Shown one piece after another: positions 63,507-64,000 of a DNA stretch of 64,000 nucleotides. The position numbers and the translations under genes are program-made. Source of the DNA: Microbacterium caowuchunii (lineage in GTDB: Bacteria > Actinomycetota > Actinomycetes > Actinomycetales > Microbacteriaceae); the NCBI RefSeq assembly GCF_008727755.1, contig NZ_CP044231.1, positions 1-64,000 on the forward strand, in the 5' to 3' direction. Under the pieces are notes generated by a model. The model was not told the DNA's origin, searched no databases, and saw only the letters and a program-made list of their open reading frames with translations. Within the stretch, counting starts at the first letter, position 1, and every line of letters begins with the position of its first letter.

Positions 63507-64000
63507 TCAGCGGGACGCGGGCGGGCGCTGCCGGCGTCCGGGCACCGGCCATACCGGTTGCGGCAGCGGATCGCGCCGGGCGCCGGACTCGCCCCGGTCA
63601 TCGGCATCCGCGGCCGGGGAGGGCGCCGCCGCGCGCGCTGAGGGGGCGGGGCGGCCGGCTCCGGAGACGGGCTCCGTGGGAGGGGTTCCGGATGCGGCTG
63701 CGGGGCGCGATGGCGCCGGGGATGCGGGACGGAACGCCTCTCGCGCGGGCGTGCGGGGCGGTGTCGCGGCCCGCGCGGAGGTCGCCCGCAGGGCGGCGTC
63801 CTCCGCGGCCGTGAAGGCCGCCTCCATGGTGCGGACGGCGCGACGGTACGCGACGAAGTCCCCCGGGCTCATGCGGGCGGTGGGAGCGGCGGGCCGCAGC
63901 CATTGCGCGTCGCGCTGCGCCTGGAGGAACGCCGCCGTCGTCGGATGGTGCGGATCGGACATCTGCGGGAAGGCGAGTGCCGTCTCCACATCCGTCTCGT
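63507..64000 (-). CDS. Hypothetical protein, paralogue 2 (cut by window end)
   Basis: Only the C-terminal part is inside the window. The frame is still open at 64000, so the start lies outside. It shares with its neighbour the pattern D-V-x(4)-A-x-P-x-M-S-D-x(3)-P-x-T-A-x-F-L-x-A-x(6)-L-R-P and an AYxxAV helix, followed by an Ala/Pro-rich tail. GTG 63989 could be mistaken for a start, but homology continues upstream of it (ETDV). The two genes lie 21 bases apart on the same strand. Confidence 0.65.
   Translation of the reverse strand, partial: ETDVETALAFPQMSDPHHPTTAAFLQAQRDAQWLRPAAPTARMSPGDFVAYRRAVRTMEAAFTAAEDAALRATSARAATPPRTPAREAFRPASPAPSRPAAASGTPPTEPVSGAGRPAPSARAAAPSPAADADDRGESGARRDPLPQPVWPVPGRRQRPPASR

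Overview
The window is high-GC actinobacterial chromosome, most likely from the Microbacteriaceae (Microbacterium-like), and it begins exactly at the dnaA start codon. The taxon is inferred from three things: about 70% GC with frequent GTG starts; the order dnaA-dnaN-recF-dciA-gyrB-gyrA followed by tRNA-Ile and tRNA-Ala; and the actinobacterial cell-wall/signalling block crgA ... trpG-like gene - pknB - pknA - pbpA - rodA - pstP - fhaB - fhaA, which follows the order known around the Mycobacterium origin. NucS (the actinobacterial/archaeal mismatch endonuclease) and a class E sortase agree with this.

Layout. 1-9900: replication initiation and topology genes, with oriC between dnaA and dnaN (DnaA boxes and a further 20-bp palindrome). 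9972-10130: tRNA-Ile(GAT) and tRNA-Ala(TGC) with a strong terminator. 10452-13792: NUDIX hydrolase, YbaK-type deacylase, a membrane-anchored hypothetical, cyclophilin, rhomboid protease and crgA, with two extra DnaA boxes between rhomboid and crgA. 13858-16745: PIG-L-like lipoprotein, class E sortase, a tiny membrane protein and a glutamine amidotransferase. 16720-25610 (minus strand): the operon fhaA-fhaB-pstP-rodA-pbpA-pknA-pknB, mostly joined by 4-bp stop/start overlaps. It pairs peptidoglycan polymerisation and cross-linking (RodA, PbpA) with the Ser/Thr kinases, phosphatase and FHA readers that regulate them. 25783-25866: tRNA-Leu(CAG).

26208-35247: assorted metabolic and transport genes. 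These are an extended SDR, a cold-shock protein, a rhomboid-like/DUF2156 (MprF-type) fusion, a HAD phosphatase, MgtE, NucS, and a divergent MFS exporter/LacI regulator pair with a shared palindromic operator. 35318-41585: the complete Mrp/Mnh cation/proton antiporter operon, with A and B fused. 41729-44873: TetR regulator, degenerate ABC-ATPase-like protein and YhgE/Pip membrane protein. 45051-46418: NhaA. 46419-46793: a small nest of palindromic and direct repeats. 46794-56694: argG, a secreted cyclophilin lipoprotein, DUF1684 protein, purA, a beta-propeller lactonase-like protein, AI-2E family transporter, chorismate mutase, alpha/beta hydrolase and an orphan ATP-grasp enzyme. 56856-58848: a GntR(YtrA)-ABC operon. 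59220-62498: a glycine-betaine-type ABC importer (proV-proW-proX). The window ends with two related hypothetical membrane-associated proteins, the second cut by the window edge.

No prophage, transposase, CRISPR array, restriction system or recognisable defence island is visible; this is mostly core chromosome. The most unusual items are the rhomboid/MprF fusion, the ABC-like protein that has lost its nucleotide-binding motifs, the acidic tail on MrpC, the Ca-binding-like tail on NhaA, the terminal paralogue pair, the palindromic repeats placed between convergent genes, and a possible decayed coding remnant beside tRNA-Leu. All gene assignments come from reading the sequence; no database search was run.
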